Shown in pieces: positions 34,348 to 44,239 of a stretch of 64,000 nt of DNA. The stretch spans positions 1 through 64,000 of the forward strand of contig NZ_JAIUMC010000003.1 of the NCBI RefSeq assembly GCF_022565775.1, given 5' to 3'. The notes beneath the pieces are model-generated. The model saw only the letters and a program-made list of their open reading frames with translations. It was not told where the DNA came from and ran no database searches. The stretch's first letter is position 1, and each line of letters opens with the position of its first letter. The position numbers were made by a program, and so were the translations under genes. This DNA is from Natronospirillum sp. GTDB lineage: Bacteria > Pseudomonadota > Gammaproteobacteria > Pseudomonadales > Natronospirillaceae.

Positions 34348-37218
34348 TCAGCCGCTCACTATCAGGCGCAGGCTGTCGAGGTGCAGATCAGCCTGCGCAA
34401 TGGCCGCCAGTACAGCCTGCTTTTCTTCCTCCAGGTGACGAAGCAGTGGTCCCTCTGCCAAGCCATTGCGCTCATGCAAGGCCTGCAGGCGTGCCAGTTC
34501 ATGATCGTAGTGGTCCGCCGCCGCCTGCGCTGCCTGCGCTCGCTCGTCGTCCAGTCGTGGTGCTGCCAGTGTGCGAGCTGTTTGCACCAATTCCTCGATA
34601 ACGGTCTCCTGGGTGCGCAGAATGGCCACCAGGGTTGTCTTGTCCAGGCGCTGCTCCAGATCCCGCAGGTCAATCTGGGTGAAGGGCTGAGTCACATCCT
34701 GCCCCTGAGTATCCACCACGCAGCGGAACAGTCCCTCCGGCAGAAAGCGACTGGCCTGAATCGCCTTCGCATGCTGCAGCAGTGGTCGCCAGGCAGTCTC
34801 CAGGTACAGACTGCCCTTGGGCAGGCTGCGTACCTTGATCAGCGTCACCCCGGCGCTGCCTAGCCAGGTCTGTTCCAGTGTTTCGCGCAGAAAGTCGACC
34901 AGTTCATGTTCCCAGGTGATAAAACGCACATCATCCCGGCTAACGGCCACCGAACGGCGAAAGGTGATCAGGCAGCCGGATTCGATCATTTCCGGGAGTG
35001 TGTCGGGAATGACACGTTCGCCGGGCTGCAGGTGGTAGAGGCCCTGGCCTTCATCGGTCGTATCTATACCCAGGTGGTCCAGCAATTCCAGCACAATGTT
35101 CTCCGGTGACTGGGCAGACTCGAAGCGGGCAATGTCATCAACCAGTTCCTGGGCGGCTTCACGCCTGAAAGAGTGCCACTCCAGCAGCCTGTTGCGCCCC
35201 TGATCGGCTTGATGACGCGCCTTATCAGCCAGACTGCGACTGAGCTGCAGGCGAGCGTCCAGCGCCTCGCCGGTCACTGGCACCAGATCGGTCAGCGCGG
35301 GCGACTGATCCGGCAGCAGTGACACCGCTTCGGCCTCTGCGACCTGGCGCAACACCCGGTCGCCGATGTCACAGGTTTGGGTGAAGGCCGCCAGCGCTTC
35401 GTCATACCAGCGAAACCACTGGGCCTGCAGGAGATCTTCCAGCACGGGTACATGGATATCGATGGCGTGGGTCTGGCCGATACGGTCCAGTCGACCGATG
35501 CGCTGTTCAAGTTGATCCGGGTGCGGGGGCAGGTCGAAACAGACCAGGGTGTGGGCAAACTGGAAGTTCCGGCCTTCGCTGCCAATCTCCGAGCAGATCA
35601 TCACCTGTGCACCGCCTTCGAGTTGGGCAAACCAGGCGGCTGACCGGTCGCGCTCGATCAGGTCCATATCTTCGTGAAACAGCGCGGTGAGAATACCTTC
35701 GCGCAAGCGCAGATGCTGCTCCAGCGCGCTGGCGGTGGTTTGCAGATGGCAGATCACCAGTACCTTGGCCGGCCGCTCGTGACCGGGCAACTGGCCGCGC
35801 AACAGGGCCAGCAACCAGTCGATACGCGGGTCTTCGCGGGTCCAATCGGTCACGGAGGCTTCCGGCCAGGGAGTTGCCGGGTCATAGTCAGGTGGCGCGT
35901 CCAGCAGGTGCTTGTGCAGGCGGCGTTCGGGAAAGTCGTCGATGCGCCGGCGCGAGTTGCGAAACTGCAGGCGCCCGGTGCCTCTGATATCGATCAGGTG
36001 AGCCACCAATGCTTCGATGGCGGCATCCTGCGCCTCAGCGGTATCAGCAGCACTGACCTTCTGCAGACGCTGCTGTGCCTCCTGATCTGTACACCAGGCG
36101 CTCAGCAGGTCGTGATTCGCTGAGCCCTTGCCGACTGATGCGAGAAAAGCGTCCAGCGCCTCGCCCAGCTCTGCCAATAGCAGATTGTCCTGTTCGAACT
36201 GACCGAAATCACTGAACCGCTCCGGGTCCAGAACATGCAAGCGGGCGAAATGGGCGGCAGTGCCATCCTGCTCCGGCGTGGCAGTGAGCAGCAAAACGCC
36301 CGCGGTAGCGGCGGCCAGTTGCTGTACGGCCTGTGCCGTGGGTGTGGCGGTATCCTGGCTGAAATCCAGGTGGTGGGCTTCATCCACGACAAGACAATCC
36401 CAGCCGGCTTCGAGGGCCATCTCGGTGCATCCTGATTGATGCCAAAGAGAATAGGGCGTCAGCGCCAGTTGCGCACTGAGAAACGGGTTGCTGTCCGGGT
36501 CCTCCTCGGCCAGCGCTGCCAGGCGGCTCGGGTCGAAAATCGGACAATGCAGATCAAATTTGCGAATCAATTCCACCAGCCACTGATGCAGCAGGTGGTC
36601 GGGAACAATGATCAGAGCGCGTGAAGCTTGTCCGGTGACCAGCAGGCGATGCAGAATCAACCCGGCTTCTATGGTCTTGCCGAGGCCGACTTCATCACTG
36701 AGCAGCAGCCTGGGTGGGCCGGTGCGCGTGGCGGTTGCGGCGATATAGTACTGATGAGGGTTGAGCTGCAGGCGGCCGCCCAGCAGCCCTCTGGCCGGCT
36801 GCCGCTGGTATTCTGCATACTGCTCCCGAAACCGGCGACGCAGCAGGTACCAGTGCAAATGGTTGACCTGGGCCGAAAGGAGTCGACTCTCGGCACTGTT
36901 GAGGTTCAATTCCGGGGCCAACAGCATTTCAGGAATCGGCTCCAGCCCACCATCCGGTTGAGTCACCTGATAGATGAGAATGCCTTGCTGCTCTTCGCTG
37001 CCTGCCACGGTGGCCTGCTCGCCATCCCGGGTCACCAGCAATTGGCCGGGCTTCAGCACATGACGCTGCAACGGGGCCTTGTCTTCTGCGTAAACGCGGG
37101 TATCACCAGTGGCAGGAAACAGGATCTGGATCCGTCGACCAGAGACTGATTCAATAAGCCCCAAGCCCAGTTCCGGTTCGGTTTGCGAGAACCAGCGTTG
37201 GCCGGCTTTAAAGGTCAT
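34348..37218 (-). CDS. rapA: RNA polymerase-associated ATP-dependent helicase RapA
   Basis: RapA is a Swi2/Snf2 ATPase that recycles RNA polymerase after termination. The N-terminal Tudor-like region starts FKAGQRWFSQTEPELGLGLIESV, as in E. coli. The helicase motifs follow: DEVGLGKTIEAGLILHRLL (Walker A), DEAH in LVVDEAHHLDFS, LLLTATPEQDG, and in lobe two CSEIGSEGRNFQFAHTLVCFDLP and QRIGRLDRIGQTHAI. The C-terminus ends LHLDSLRLIVSG. I start at the ATG at 37218, preceded by GGAG, which drops four residues of the longer frame and matches the family. At 956 aa it is close to E. coli (968). Confidence 0.97.
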   Translation of the reverse strand: MTFKAGQRWFSQTEPELGLGLIESVSGRRIQILFPATGDTRVYAEDKAPLQRHVLKPGQLLVTRDGEQATVAGSEEQQGILIYQVTQPDGGLEPIPEMLLAPELNLNSAESRLLSAQVNHLHWYLLRRRFREQYAEYQRQPARGLLGGRLQLNPHQYYIAATATRTGPPRLLLSDEVGLGKTIEAGLILHRLLVTGQASRALIIVPDHLLHQWLVELIRKFDLHCPIFDPSRLAALAEEDPDSNPFLSAQLALTPYSLWHQSGCTEMALEAGWDCLVVDEAHHLDFSQDTATPTAQAVQQLAAATAGVLLLTATPEQDGTAAHFARLHVLDPERFSDFGQFEQDNLLLAELGEALDAFLASVGKGSANHDLLSAWCTDQEAQQRLQKVSAADTAEAQDAAIEALVAHLIDIRGTGRLQFRNSRRRIDDFPERRLHKHLLDAPPDYDPATPWPEASVTDWTREDPRIDWLLALLRGQLPGHERPAKVLVICHLQTTASALEQHLRLREGILTALFHEDMDLIERDRSAAWFAQLEGGAQVMICSEIGSEGRNFQFAHTLVCFDLPPHPDQLEQRIGRLDRIGQTHAIDIHVPVLEDLLQAQWFRWYDEALAAFTQTCDIGDRVLRQVAEAEAVSLLPDQSPALTDLVPVTGEALDARLQLSRSLADKARHQADQGRNRLLEWHSFRREAAQELVDDIARFESAQSPENIVLELLDHLGIDTTDEGQGLYHLQPGERVIPDTLPEMIESGCLITFRRSVAVSRDDVRFITWEHELVDFLRETLEQTWLGSAGVTLIKVRSLPKGSLYLETAWRPLLQHAKAIQASRFLPEGLFRCVVDTQGQDVTQPFTQIDLRDLEQRLDKTTLVAILRTQETVIEELVQTARTLAAPRLDDERAQAAQAAADHYDHELARLQALHERNGLAEGPLLRHLEEEKQAVLAAIAQADLHLDSLRLIVSG

Positions 37219-37280
37219 CAGTACTATCACTCCGGGATTTCATCTATGATTGCAGCAGTCAGCAATGAGGCGGAAGTGTA

Positions 37281-37649
37281 GTGATCGAAAACGGTGACTT
37301 CAAACGAATTTCCCACAGGCCCAGCGAATTCGAGCAGCGGCGCATCGAGCAGGTCGTCCAGGAATTCCTGACGTCGGTTGTGCCGCAACATTATCGCGGT
37401 CCGGGAGAGGTGCGCCAGCAGGTTCGGGAAAGAACCATAGAGTTTTACGAGGCCCAGCCGCATCCCGTGCATGCCGATCGGCTGGTACGACTGCCTGTGG
37501 CGCTGATCAAAGGGGCCTCGGATGGTCTGTGGACGCTCTATTTCCGAGGCTCCAGCGGTCACTGGGTCGCTTATCCGGAGGGCTCAGGCCTGCGTCTGGG
37601 CAGTGTCCTGTCGTTGATCGAGCAGGATGAACAGGGCGTTTTCTGGTAA
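37281..37649 (+). CDS. DUF3024 family protein
   Basis: The small soluble protein of 122 aa has the DUF3024 pattern: FEQRRIEQVVQEFLTSVVP, the central ERTIEFYEAQPHPVHADRLVRLPVALIKGA and the aromatic end DGLWTLYFRGSSGHWVAYPE. Its function is unknown. The GTG start at 37281 is preceded by GGAAG. It is transcribed away from rapA across a gap of only 62 bases, so their promoters must overlap. Confidence 0.8.
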   Translation: MIENGDFKRISHRPSEFEQRRIEQVVQEFLTSVVPQHYRGPGEVRQQVRERTIEFYEAQPHPVHADRLVRLPVALIKGASDGLWTLYFRGSSGHWVAYPEGSGLRLGSVLSLIEQDEQGVFW

Positions 37650-37768
37650 ATTCTACTACACTGTTCGAGCCTGAAGGGCGGCTCAGTGAAGTGTCGAATT
37701 AATCAGACAGGACACTGGGTGCCGTGTCCAGGGACAGGAATGGTTGGGACTGATGAGGAAGGTGTAGT

Positions 37769-39064
37769 TTGATAAAAGTCATTCCGGTGTCCGCACTTCG
37801 CATAGGCATGTACATTGCTGAGGAAAATGCATACTGGATTCCGAGCAAGAACCGTTCCCGTGCCGGCATGCTGAGCCAGCAGTCGACCATTGAGCGGATT
37901 CGCCAACTGGGTGTGGCCGAAGTGTATATCGACACCGGCAAGGGCCTGGATGCGCCCGAGGCGCGTCGCCTGACAGATGACCAGTTGGACCGTATCAAGC
38001 GCGACAGGGAAGCCCGTCGGATGCGCACGGAGAATCGGCATGCAGGCAAGACCAGTGCGCCAGGCGCACCAGCTACTGCTGAAGTGGCATCGTCCGGCTC
38101 TGCCAGCACAAAAGCCAAAGCCCCCAAGGTACCGCTGGAAGTCGAGCGTCAAAGAGCGTCTGCCATTCATGAGCGGGGTCTGGAGCTGGTCGATACCGTC
38201 ATGTCTCGGGTCAAAATGGGGCAGAGCTTTGACGTCAAGGAAGTCGACGGCGTAGCCGACAGCATTCTGGGCTCATTGTTTCGCAACGAAAACGGCTTTG
38301 CCTGCCTGACCCGAATTCGAGAAAAAGACACATACCTGCTGGAGCACAGCCTGAATGTAGGCGTGCTGATGGGTCTGCTCGCCAAATCGCTGAATTATGA
38401 GAATGATGTCATCCGCAAGCTCATTGCCGGGGGCATTCTGCACGACATCGGCAAGATCAGTGTACCGGATGAAATTCTGCACAAGCCGGGCAGACTGGAG
38501 CCCGATGAGTGGGAAGAGATGAAGCGCCATGTGGAATATGGCTATGAGTATCTGAAGTCGTTGTCCGGTGTCGACCCAATAGTCATGAGCATCTGCCGGC
38601 AGCATCATGAGCGATTGGATGGCAGTGGCTACCCGGCTGGCCTGGCGGGCATGCAGCTGGATCGGTTCGGCCGTATGGGCGCCATTTGCGATGTCTATGA
38701 TGCGATTACCGCCGATCGCGTCTATCACAAGGGTATTTCGCCTTCCGTTGCCATGAAACGACTGGTGGAATCGAGCAGCAAGGAACTTGATCGGGCCATG
38801 GTCTATCAGTTCATCAGGTGCATGAGCATCTACCCGGTAGGCACCATGGTCGCGCTCAAATCCGGTCGTGCCGGGATCGTCGTGCAGCCCAATAGAGTCA
38901 AGCAGGCCTCGCCTGTGGTGCGGGTGGTCTATCACCTGCAAAAAGAGCGTTTTCTCGAGGTCGAGGATGTTGATCTGTCCCGCCCGCTGGAAGAAGATAC
39001 CATCGACCGACCACTGGAACCCTCCGCCCTGCCTGCCCATGTCAATATGATGGATTTCTTCTGA
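37769..39064 (+). CDS. HD-GYP domain cyclic-di-GMP phosphodiesterase
   Basis: The N-terminus is a DUF3391 domain (VIPVSALRIGMYIAEENAYWIPSKN) followed by a charged linker. The HD-GYP domain keeps all metal and active-site motifs: HSLNVGVLMG, HDIGK, the lysine of PDEILHKPGRL, and HHERLDGSGYP. It should hydrolyse cyclic di-GMP to pGpG or GMP. The start codon is TTG at 37769 with GAAGG seven bases before it. The length of 431 aa is typical. tcdA starts five bases after its stop. A short inverted repeat (GGACAC/GTGTCC, 37710-37729) lies upstream. Confidence 0.95.
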   Translation: MIKVIPVSALRIGMYIAEENAYWIPSKNRSRAGMLSQQSTIERIRQLGVAEVYIDTGKGLDAPEARRLTDDQLDRIKRDREARRMRTENRHAGKTSAPGAPATAEVASSGSASTKAKAPKVPLEVERQRASAIHERGLELVDTVMSRVKMGQSFDVKEVDGVADSILGSLFRNENGFACLTRIREKDTYLLEHSLNVGVLMGLLAKSLNYENDVIRKLIAGGILHDIGKISVPDEILHKPGRLEPDEWEEMKRHVEYGYEYLKSLSGVDPIVMSICRQHHERLDGSGYPAGLAGMQLDRFGRMGAICDVYDAITADRVYHKGISPSVAMKRLVESSSKELDRAMVYQFIRCMSIYPVGTMVALKSGRAGIVVQPNRVKQASPVVRVVYHLQKERFLEVEDVDLSRPLEEDTIDRPLEPSALPAHVNMMDFF

Positions 39065-39068
39065 GACC

Positions 39069-39836
39069 ATGACGGCCTATCTTGATCGCTTTGGTGGCAT
39101 CGCCCGCCTCTACGGCACAGAAGCCCTGGCGCGCTTCCAGTCGGCCCGGGTCGCTGTCGTCGGGGTTGGCGGCGTGGGGTCCTGGGCAGTTGAGGCGCTG
39201 GCGCGCTCCGGTGTCGGGTCGCTGACCTTCTGGGATCTGGATGATGTCTGTGTCTCCAATACCAACCGACAGTCTCATACCACGACAGACACTTTGGGTC
39301 AGTTCAAGGTTGATGTGCTGGCCGAGCGCTGCCGGGCGATCAATCCTGACATTGAAGTGGCGCCCCGTCAGCAGTTCCTGACGCCCGGAAATCTGGACGA
39401 TTCGACCCTGGCTGATCATGATTTCGTTATTGATGCGATTGACAGCGTGCCGGTCAAGGTCGCCCTGGTGCTTGCCTTGCGCGAAGCCGGAGTGCCCTAT
39501 GTGCTGACCGGTGGCGCAGGCGGGCAGACCGACCCGACACAAATTCGCCGCGCCGATCTGAGTGCTGCCGTGCAGGATCCGCTGGCAGCGCGCGTGCGCC
39601 AGATGCTGCGCCGCGAGCATGGCTTTCCGGGCGGCGGCCGCCGCATGAAGGTGCCGTGCATCTATTCCCAAGAACCCCTGGTATATCCCCAGCCTGACGG
39701 CACCGTTTGCGCAACCCGCCATCCGGACGCAGGGAACAATCTGAACTGTGCCGGCGGGTTTGGCGCCTCCATGGCGGTCACCGCCACCTTTGGCATGGTG
39801 GCAGTGGCCGCAGCACTTGAAGCCCTGTCAGCCTGA
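39069..39836 (+). CDS. tcdA: tRNA threonylcarbamoyladenosine dehydratase
   Basis: TcdA is an E1-like enzyme that cyclises t6A37 of tRNA to ct6A using ATP. The start RFGGIARLYGTEALARFQSARVAVVGVGGVGSWAVEALARSGVG contains the ATP-binding GxGGxGS motif, and DLDDVCVSNTNRQ, DFVIDAIDSV and LTGGAGGQTDPT are the other family markers. The length of 255 aa matches E. coli (268). It is co-directional with the HD-GYP gene (four-base gap) and converges with the batD gene. Confidence 0.96.
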   Translation: MTAYLDRFGGIARLYGTEALARFQSARVAVVGVGGVGSWAVEALARSGVGSLTFWDLDDVCVSNTNRQSHTTTDTLGQFKVDVLAERCRAINPDIEVAPRQQFLTPGNLDDSTLADHDFVIDAIDSVPVKVALVLALREAGVPYVLTGGAGGQTDPTQIRRADLSAAVQDPLAARVRQMLRREHGFPGGGRRMKVPCIYSQEPLVYPQPDGTVCATRHPDAGNNLNCAGGFGASMAVTATFGMVAVAAALEALSA

Positions 39837-39846
39837 AGTGCCTGCT

Positions 39847-41661
39847 TCAATCCGGATAGAGACCGTCCGGGCCACCGGAGTCGCTTTCTGCCTGAGGATG
39901 ACCGGGCCAGTTCTGCAGGCACTGTTCCCAGCGCTCCGCCAACTGTCCCGGATCCGGTTGCTGATTGGCGGCGCCATACAACAGGGCCTGCGTGGCGCGC
40001 ACCAGATCGGGAAATTCGGCCTGGCCAGAGCGGCTGGCAACACGGGCCAGGTCAGGCCAACCCCAGGGACCCAGATTCGTGCTCAAGGTCGCCAACAGAG
40101 ATTGCCAGTCCTGCGCGGCAGCCTGTGCCCGGGCCTGTTGCAGCCACACGGATGGTTTGTCGGCCCGTTTCTGCTTATGGCCAGGCTCTTTCCTTGGTCT
40201 CACTGCGCCGTTCCCCGGAACTGATCGGGATTTCCTCGGGTGATCCTGCGCCGGTCGCCACCAGAATTTTGCCAGACGCAGCCAACCCCGGTTGATGACC
40301 TGCCATAGCAGGGCGCCAGGCCGGATCCGACGGCGCTTGAGCAGCCAGCCCAGTCCGAGCAACAACGCCAGCACCATCACGGCACCGGCGAAGGTCAGGG
40401 CACGACTTTCGGTGGGTGCCTCGGGCACTTTCGCCGCCTCTTCCGGAGCCATCGCTTCGGGTTCAGGCTCTGGAGCCGGTACCAAGGCTCCGGCAGCCAC
40501 ATTGACAGTGCGCGCAGGGGCTTCTGCCCAGCGCAGTGTGTCTTCCTCCAGATCCCACCAGGGGACCCGCAGGGCCGGCACGGTGACCTCGCCGGCGCCG
40601 GTCAGCAGGTAAGCCACCTCATCCTGACGAACGCTGACGCGCTGCTGGGGTTGCAGTTGCTCATCCGACTGCACCTGGCCCTCATATTGACGCACTTCAG
40701 CGGGCGGGTCGCTCTCGTGTTGCGGTCGGCTTAGCCTTGACGCGGGAGGACCGGTGGCGCTCAGGGTGGTCTGGCGCGTGATCTGATCTCCGACTTCCGG
40801 TGCCTCAAGGTTGCCGGCCCAGGTGTCCTCGAGCGTAACATCCCGCGCCGGCAGCCAGGTCTGACCGGCCGGGAAGTCACTCGGGATCGGCTTGACGTCC
40901 AGCGCGATGGCCTCGCTGCGCACATCACGCAGCGTCTGGCGAGGCGCAAGGCTGTGCGTCCGGTAGTCACCCTCGAAGGAGAATGCCGGCAAATCGCGCT
41001 GCCCGGGAGTCAGAGGCGTATAAAGATAGTGAAACCGCGTATAGCTGTAGTTTCGGCCATCGTCCCGGCGGGTGGTCCCTTCAATGGCATCGCCCAGTGC
41101 GGTCCACTCACTGTCCTGTGGGGATACATCGGCGAACTGACCACTGATGTTGACGTTGTAATACAGGGTCAGCGTGACCAGGATGGATTCATCGACATAG
41201 GGAGAGGTGGTACTGGCGGTCACTTCCAGCTCGACATTTCTGTCGCGGATGGCCCGTTGCTCGGGAGATATCTGCAATACACGGATATCAATCGGGCGCG
41301 TGGTCGCATTGCCGACGGTCAAGGCTGGGATGGTCAGTTCTCCGCTGTGCCGGGGTAACAGTGTGATTTCCCACTCGGTGAAGCTGCGTCCGAGCTCTTC
41401 CTGCAGCGCCGGATTATTGGTGGATTGCCGTTGTTCCAGAATCTCGAAGTCGCGACGCAACGGCGCCAGATCAGGCGTCTGGTCAGCGGGTCGCACACGG
41501 ATTCTGAGAGTGAAAGCATCGCCGTCAACCAGGGTGGTTCGACTGACACTGGCCAGCGCCTCGGTGGCAGCCCACACCGAACTGCTTGCCCCCAGCAACA
41601 GAATCAGGGTGCACAGCATCAACAGCCCGTAACAACAGTGTCCTTTACTGCGCCTTACCAT
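39847..41661 (-). CDS. BatD family protein
   Basis: This is an envelope protein of the Bat group. It has a signal peptide (about 1-31), several beta-sandwich repeats (VSRTTLVDGDAFTLRIRVR, EVTASTTSPYVDESILVTLTLYYNVNIS), a membrane helix near 422-440 (RALTFAGAVMVLALLLGLGWLL) and a cytoplasmic tail rich in basic residues. At 604 aa it is at the usual size for proteobacterial BatD. It is the last of six genes, and its start overlaps the VWA-TPR stop by seven bases. The role proposed for the group is assembly of envelope complexes or stress tolerance, not settled. Confidence 0.92.
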   Translation of the reverse strand: MVRRSKGHCCYGLLMLCTLILLLGASSSVWAATEALASVSRTTLVDGDAFTLRIRVRPADQTPDLAPLRRDFEILEQRQSTNNPALQEELGRSFTEWEITLLPRHSGELTIPALTVGNATTRPIDIRVLQISPEQRAIRDRNVELEVTASTTSPYVDESILVTLTLYYNVNISGQFADVSPQDSEWTALGDAIEGTTRRDDGRNYSYTRFHYLYTPLTPGQRDLPAFSFEGDYRTHSLAPRQTLRDVRSEAIALDVKPIPSDFPAGQTWLPARDVTLEDTWAGNLEAPEVGDQITRQTTLSATGPPASRLSRPQHESDPPAEVRQYEGQVQSDEQLQPQQRVSVRQDEVAYLLTGAGEVTVPALRVPWWDLEEDTLRWAEAPARTVNVAAGALVPAPEPEPEAMAPEEAAKVPEAPTESRALTFAGAVMVLALLLGLGWLLKRRRIRPGALLWQVINRGWLRLAKFWWRPAQDHPRKSRSVPGNGAVRPRKEPGHKQKRADKPSVWLQQARAQAAAQDWQSLLATLSTNLGPWGWPDLARVASRSGQAEFPDLVRATQALLYGAANQQPDPGQLAERWEQCLQNWPGHPQAESDSGGPDGLYPD

Positions 41662-43244
41662 GTGGGACCCGTAGCATCGTAGTTGTCAGGTTCCGCTTCG
41701 TACTGGAAGCGGAATTTGCGTTCGAGAAAGCTGGCGTCCTGTTCCGGCATGCGCTGGCGGATGCTGCTTTCCAGGGCCTCAGCGCCGGAGTCGGTCAGGT
41801 CGCCCTGACCACTGCCATCGCCGGGCAGGGCGGGGCTGCCTTCACCGCGCTGACTGCCACCCCCAGGATTGGCCGGTCCGGGTGCAGCCTCCTGCTCTTC
41901 AGACTGTCCTTCATTTTCGGCCATGCGCTCCAGGAACTGTTCCACCAACTCTTTGTTGTGCCTGGCTTCGGAGAAGTCCTCGCGCCGCCGCAGGGCTTCG
42001 TCATAGGCCTCAAGGGCTTCTTCAAACCGTTGCAGATGTACCAGAGCATTGCCCCGGTGATAATGGTCGCGCGCCGAGTCGGGGGACTCCAGCCACTGCA
42101 ATGCCTGTCGGTATTCACCGGCTTCAAGGGCGGCATGAATTCGCCACTGCTGACTGCTGAAGATATCCATGGCGGCACGCGGATCCTCCTCCAGCATGGC
42201 GGCACCCTGTTGATCCGGACTGCGGAACCAGTCGAGCGCCGATGCCTCGGCACGCGGTGTCAGCAGAGTCAGTGACAGAGCCAAGGGTAAGACCATCAGT
42301 TGTCCGCGACCATAGAGCAACAGCAGGCCGGGCAGCAGCGCAACCAGCAGCCAGAGTCCCAGATCCCGGGTCACGGTGTTGCTGTCCAGCGCCGCCTGGC
42401 TGCCCAAAAGTTGACCGTCTGTCAAAACAGATTGCCAGTCGGTATCGTCTGGCGTCAACGGATGCCAGCTCACCTGATTGCTGTCTGCCAGAATATTCAG
42501 TTCGCTGCTGTCCAGCACCGGCTGAAGCGGATTGCCCGAGGTGTCCCGAACCGGTGTGCCGTCGCGGCGTATGGCCGGTCCGCCGATATCGGTACCCAGC
42601 GCTATGATGCCCAGTCGAGCCACCCGGTCATCCAATTGGTCCTGCAGGCGAATACGCTGTTCTGTCGTCAGACTGTCGGTCAGCCACAGCACATCCCCAG
42701 ACTGCTCGTTGAGCAGATCAGCGGCCAGCGCCAATGCCGCAACCGGATGACTGCCGGGGCGCGGCATCATCTCCGGGTGCAGTTGGCGCAGCATGAGGGT
42801 GATGGTGTTGTGGTCAAAACTGAGGGGAGTGACGACATGTGCAGTACCGGAATAGGCGACCAGTGCGGTGGGTCTGCCCGGATGCGCTGCCAGCCAGTCC
42901 TGAACTTTCTGCCGTGCCCGTGTATAGCGATTCGGCGACACGTCTGTGGCGAGCATACTGGGGGACTGGTCGATGATGATGACCATGGGCCGTTCCTGCA
43001 GGGCGTCCTCGGCCTCCACTTCGATGGCGGGACCCGCCAGCGCCAGGGGCAGTAGCAGCAGCGAGATCAGACCGACATAGCGCACCAGTTGGTTGTAACG
43101 GTCCTTTCCACCCTGCAGCAGTGGTTGCAACAGTTGTGGATCGATATGCGACTGCCAGCGTGCGCTGGCTTCACGGCGCAGACTCCAGATCAACAGTCCG
43201 ACCAGTGGCCAGGCGAGCAGCCATTCGGGACGCAGCAGAGTCAT
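41655..43244 (-). CDS. VWA and TPR domain protein (BatB/BatC type)
   Basis: A membrane helix at the N-terminus and another near 60 precede a VWA domain with the MIDAS motif DQSPSMLATD, and a further helix near 310 follows (LGLWLLVALLPGLLLLYG). The C-terminal cytoplasmic half has TPR-like repeats (ALEAGEYRQALQWLESPDSARDHYHRGNALVHLQRFEEALEAYDEALRRR) and a Gly/Glu/Pro-rich tail. This joins what are BatB and BatC in other bacteria. The start overlaps the stop of the preceding VWA gene by four bases. Confidence 0.93.
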   Translation of the reverse strand: MTLLRPEWLLAWPLVGLLIWSLRREASARWQSHIDPQLLQPLLQGGKDRYNQLVRYVGLISLLLLPLALAGPAIEVEAEDALQERPMVIIIDQSPSMLATDVSPNRYTRARQKVQDWLAAHPGRPTALVAYSGTAHVVTPLSFDHNTITLMLRQLHPEMMPRPGSHPVAALALAADLLNEQSGDVLWLTDSLTTEQRIRLQDQLDDRVARLGIIALGTDIGGPAIRRDGTPVRDTSGNPLQPVLDSSELNILADSNQVSWHPLTPDDTDWQSVLTDGQLLGSQAALDSNTVTRDLGLWLLVALLPGLLLLYGRGQLMVLPLALSLTLLTPRAEASALDWFRSPDQQGAAMLEEDPRAAMDIFSSQQWRIHAALEAGEYRQALQWLESPDSARDHYHRGNALVHLQRFEEALEAYDEALRRREDFSEARHNKELVEQFLERMAENEGQSEEQEAAPGPANPGGGSQRGEGSPALPGDGSGQGDLTDSGAEALESSIRQRMPEQDASFLERKFRFQYEAEPDNYDATGPTW

Positions 43245-44239
43245 GATCGAACTCCCGGCCGCCGAATAACCAGGGCAGCAGGCAGGGCACTGACGAGGAT
43301 CAGCATCAGGGCAAGCCCGGCCGGCCAGTGCCAGACATCACGCGCATGGCGAATATATCGCTCGTTGGCCTCCACCGGTTCCAATTGATCAATGGTGCGA
43401 TAGATGGCGAGCAGATCTTCGCTGCTTTGAGCCCTGAAGTACTCACCGCCGGTGGTTTCGGCGATGGCAATCAGCGCCGGCTCGTCGATGTCGGAGGGGC
43501 TGCCCAGTGGGCCGCCATCCTCGGTACCAAAACCGATGGTATGGATGGTGATGTTGCGATCACGGGCCAGAATACCGGCTTCGCGGGGAAACACACTGCC
43601 GATGGTCTGTGCGCCATCGGACAGCAATATCATGACCTGTTCGTCGCCCGCGCGGGCGGTTCTCGTTTCCGCCAGATGAATGACGCCAAGAGCCAGAGCC
43701 TCGCCCAGTGCGGTGCGCGGCCCGGCCATGCCAATCTCCATTTCATCGGCGAGTCGCGCCACGGTGGCCAGGTCCGGGGTGACCGGCACATGCACATAGG
43801 CCTGGCTGCCGAACACGATCAGGCCGATCTGGTCCCCTTCACGGTCGGGAATGAAGTCCTCGAGAATGGCTTTCACCGCAGTCAGGCGATCCGTTTCCTG
43901 GCCGTCCACGCGCATATCGGGAATGGACATGCTGAGTGACAGATCCACCAGCAACATCATCTGCCGCCCGGTGAGCAGTATGTTGTCGCGATCACCGGGC
44001 ACTTGCGGGCGCATGACAGCCAGCACCAGCAGCAGCCAGGCCAGCAACATCAGTACCCCGCGCCAGTGCAGCAGGCCGCTCAGCACACGCGTGTCCGCCG
44101 CGGCCCGCCAGGCGTCGGCAAAAGGCACCCGAGGAGCGCTGCGTACACCGGCCGGCAGTCGCCACCAGACCAGCAGGGCCAGTGGCAACAGCAGGATCAG
44201 CCACGGCCGGGCGAATGTAAGTGCAGACAGGTCAGGCAT
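43241..44239 (-). CDS. VWA domain membrane protein (BatA type)
   Basis: The protein of 332 aa has two N-terminal helices (PWLILLLPLALLVWW and GVLMLLAWLLLVLAVM), a periplasmic or cytoplasmic VWA domain with a full MIDAS (DLSLSMSIPDM, then the conserved threonine region GPRTALGEAL and SDG in LLSDGAQTIGSV) and a final helix (WPAGLALMLILVSALPAAL). It begins 43 bases inside the end of the DUF4381 gene, an unusually long overlap, and it ends with a four-base overlap into the VWA-TPR gene. Confidence 0.94.
   Translation of the reverse strand: MPDLSALTFARPWLILLLPLALLVWWRLPAGVRSAPRVPFADAWRAAADTRVLSGLLHWRGVLMLLAWLLLVLAVMRPQVPGDRDNILLTGRQMMLLVDLSLSMSIPDMRVDGQETDRLTAVKAILEDFIPDREGDQIGLIVFGSQAYVHVPVTPDLATVARLADEMEIGMAGPRTALGEALALGVIHLAETRTARAGDEQVMILLSDGAQTIGSVFPREAGILARDRNITIHTIGFGTEDGGPLGSPSDIDEPALIAIAETTGGEYFRAQSSEDLLAIYRTIDQLEPVEANERYIRHARDVWHWPAGLALMLILVSALPAALVIRRPGVRS

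Noticed and set aside
37710-37729. Inverted repeat GGACAC/GTGTCC upstream of the HD-GYP gene as a riboswitch or operator
   Set aside because: Only six base pairs with an eight-base loop, no conserved core of a known cyclic-di-GMP riboswitch.
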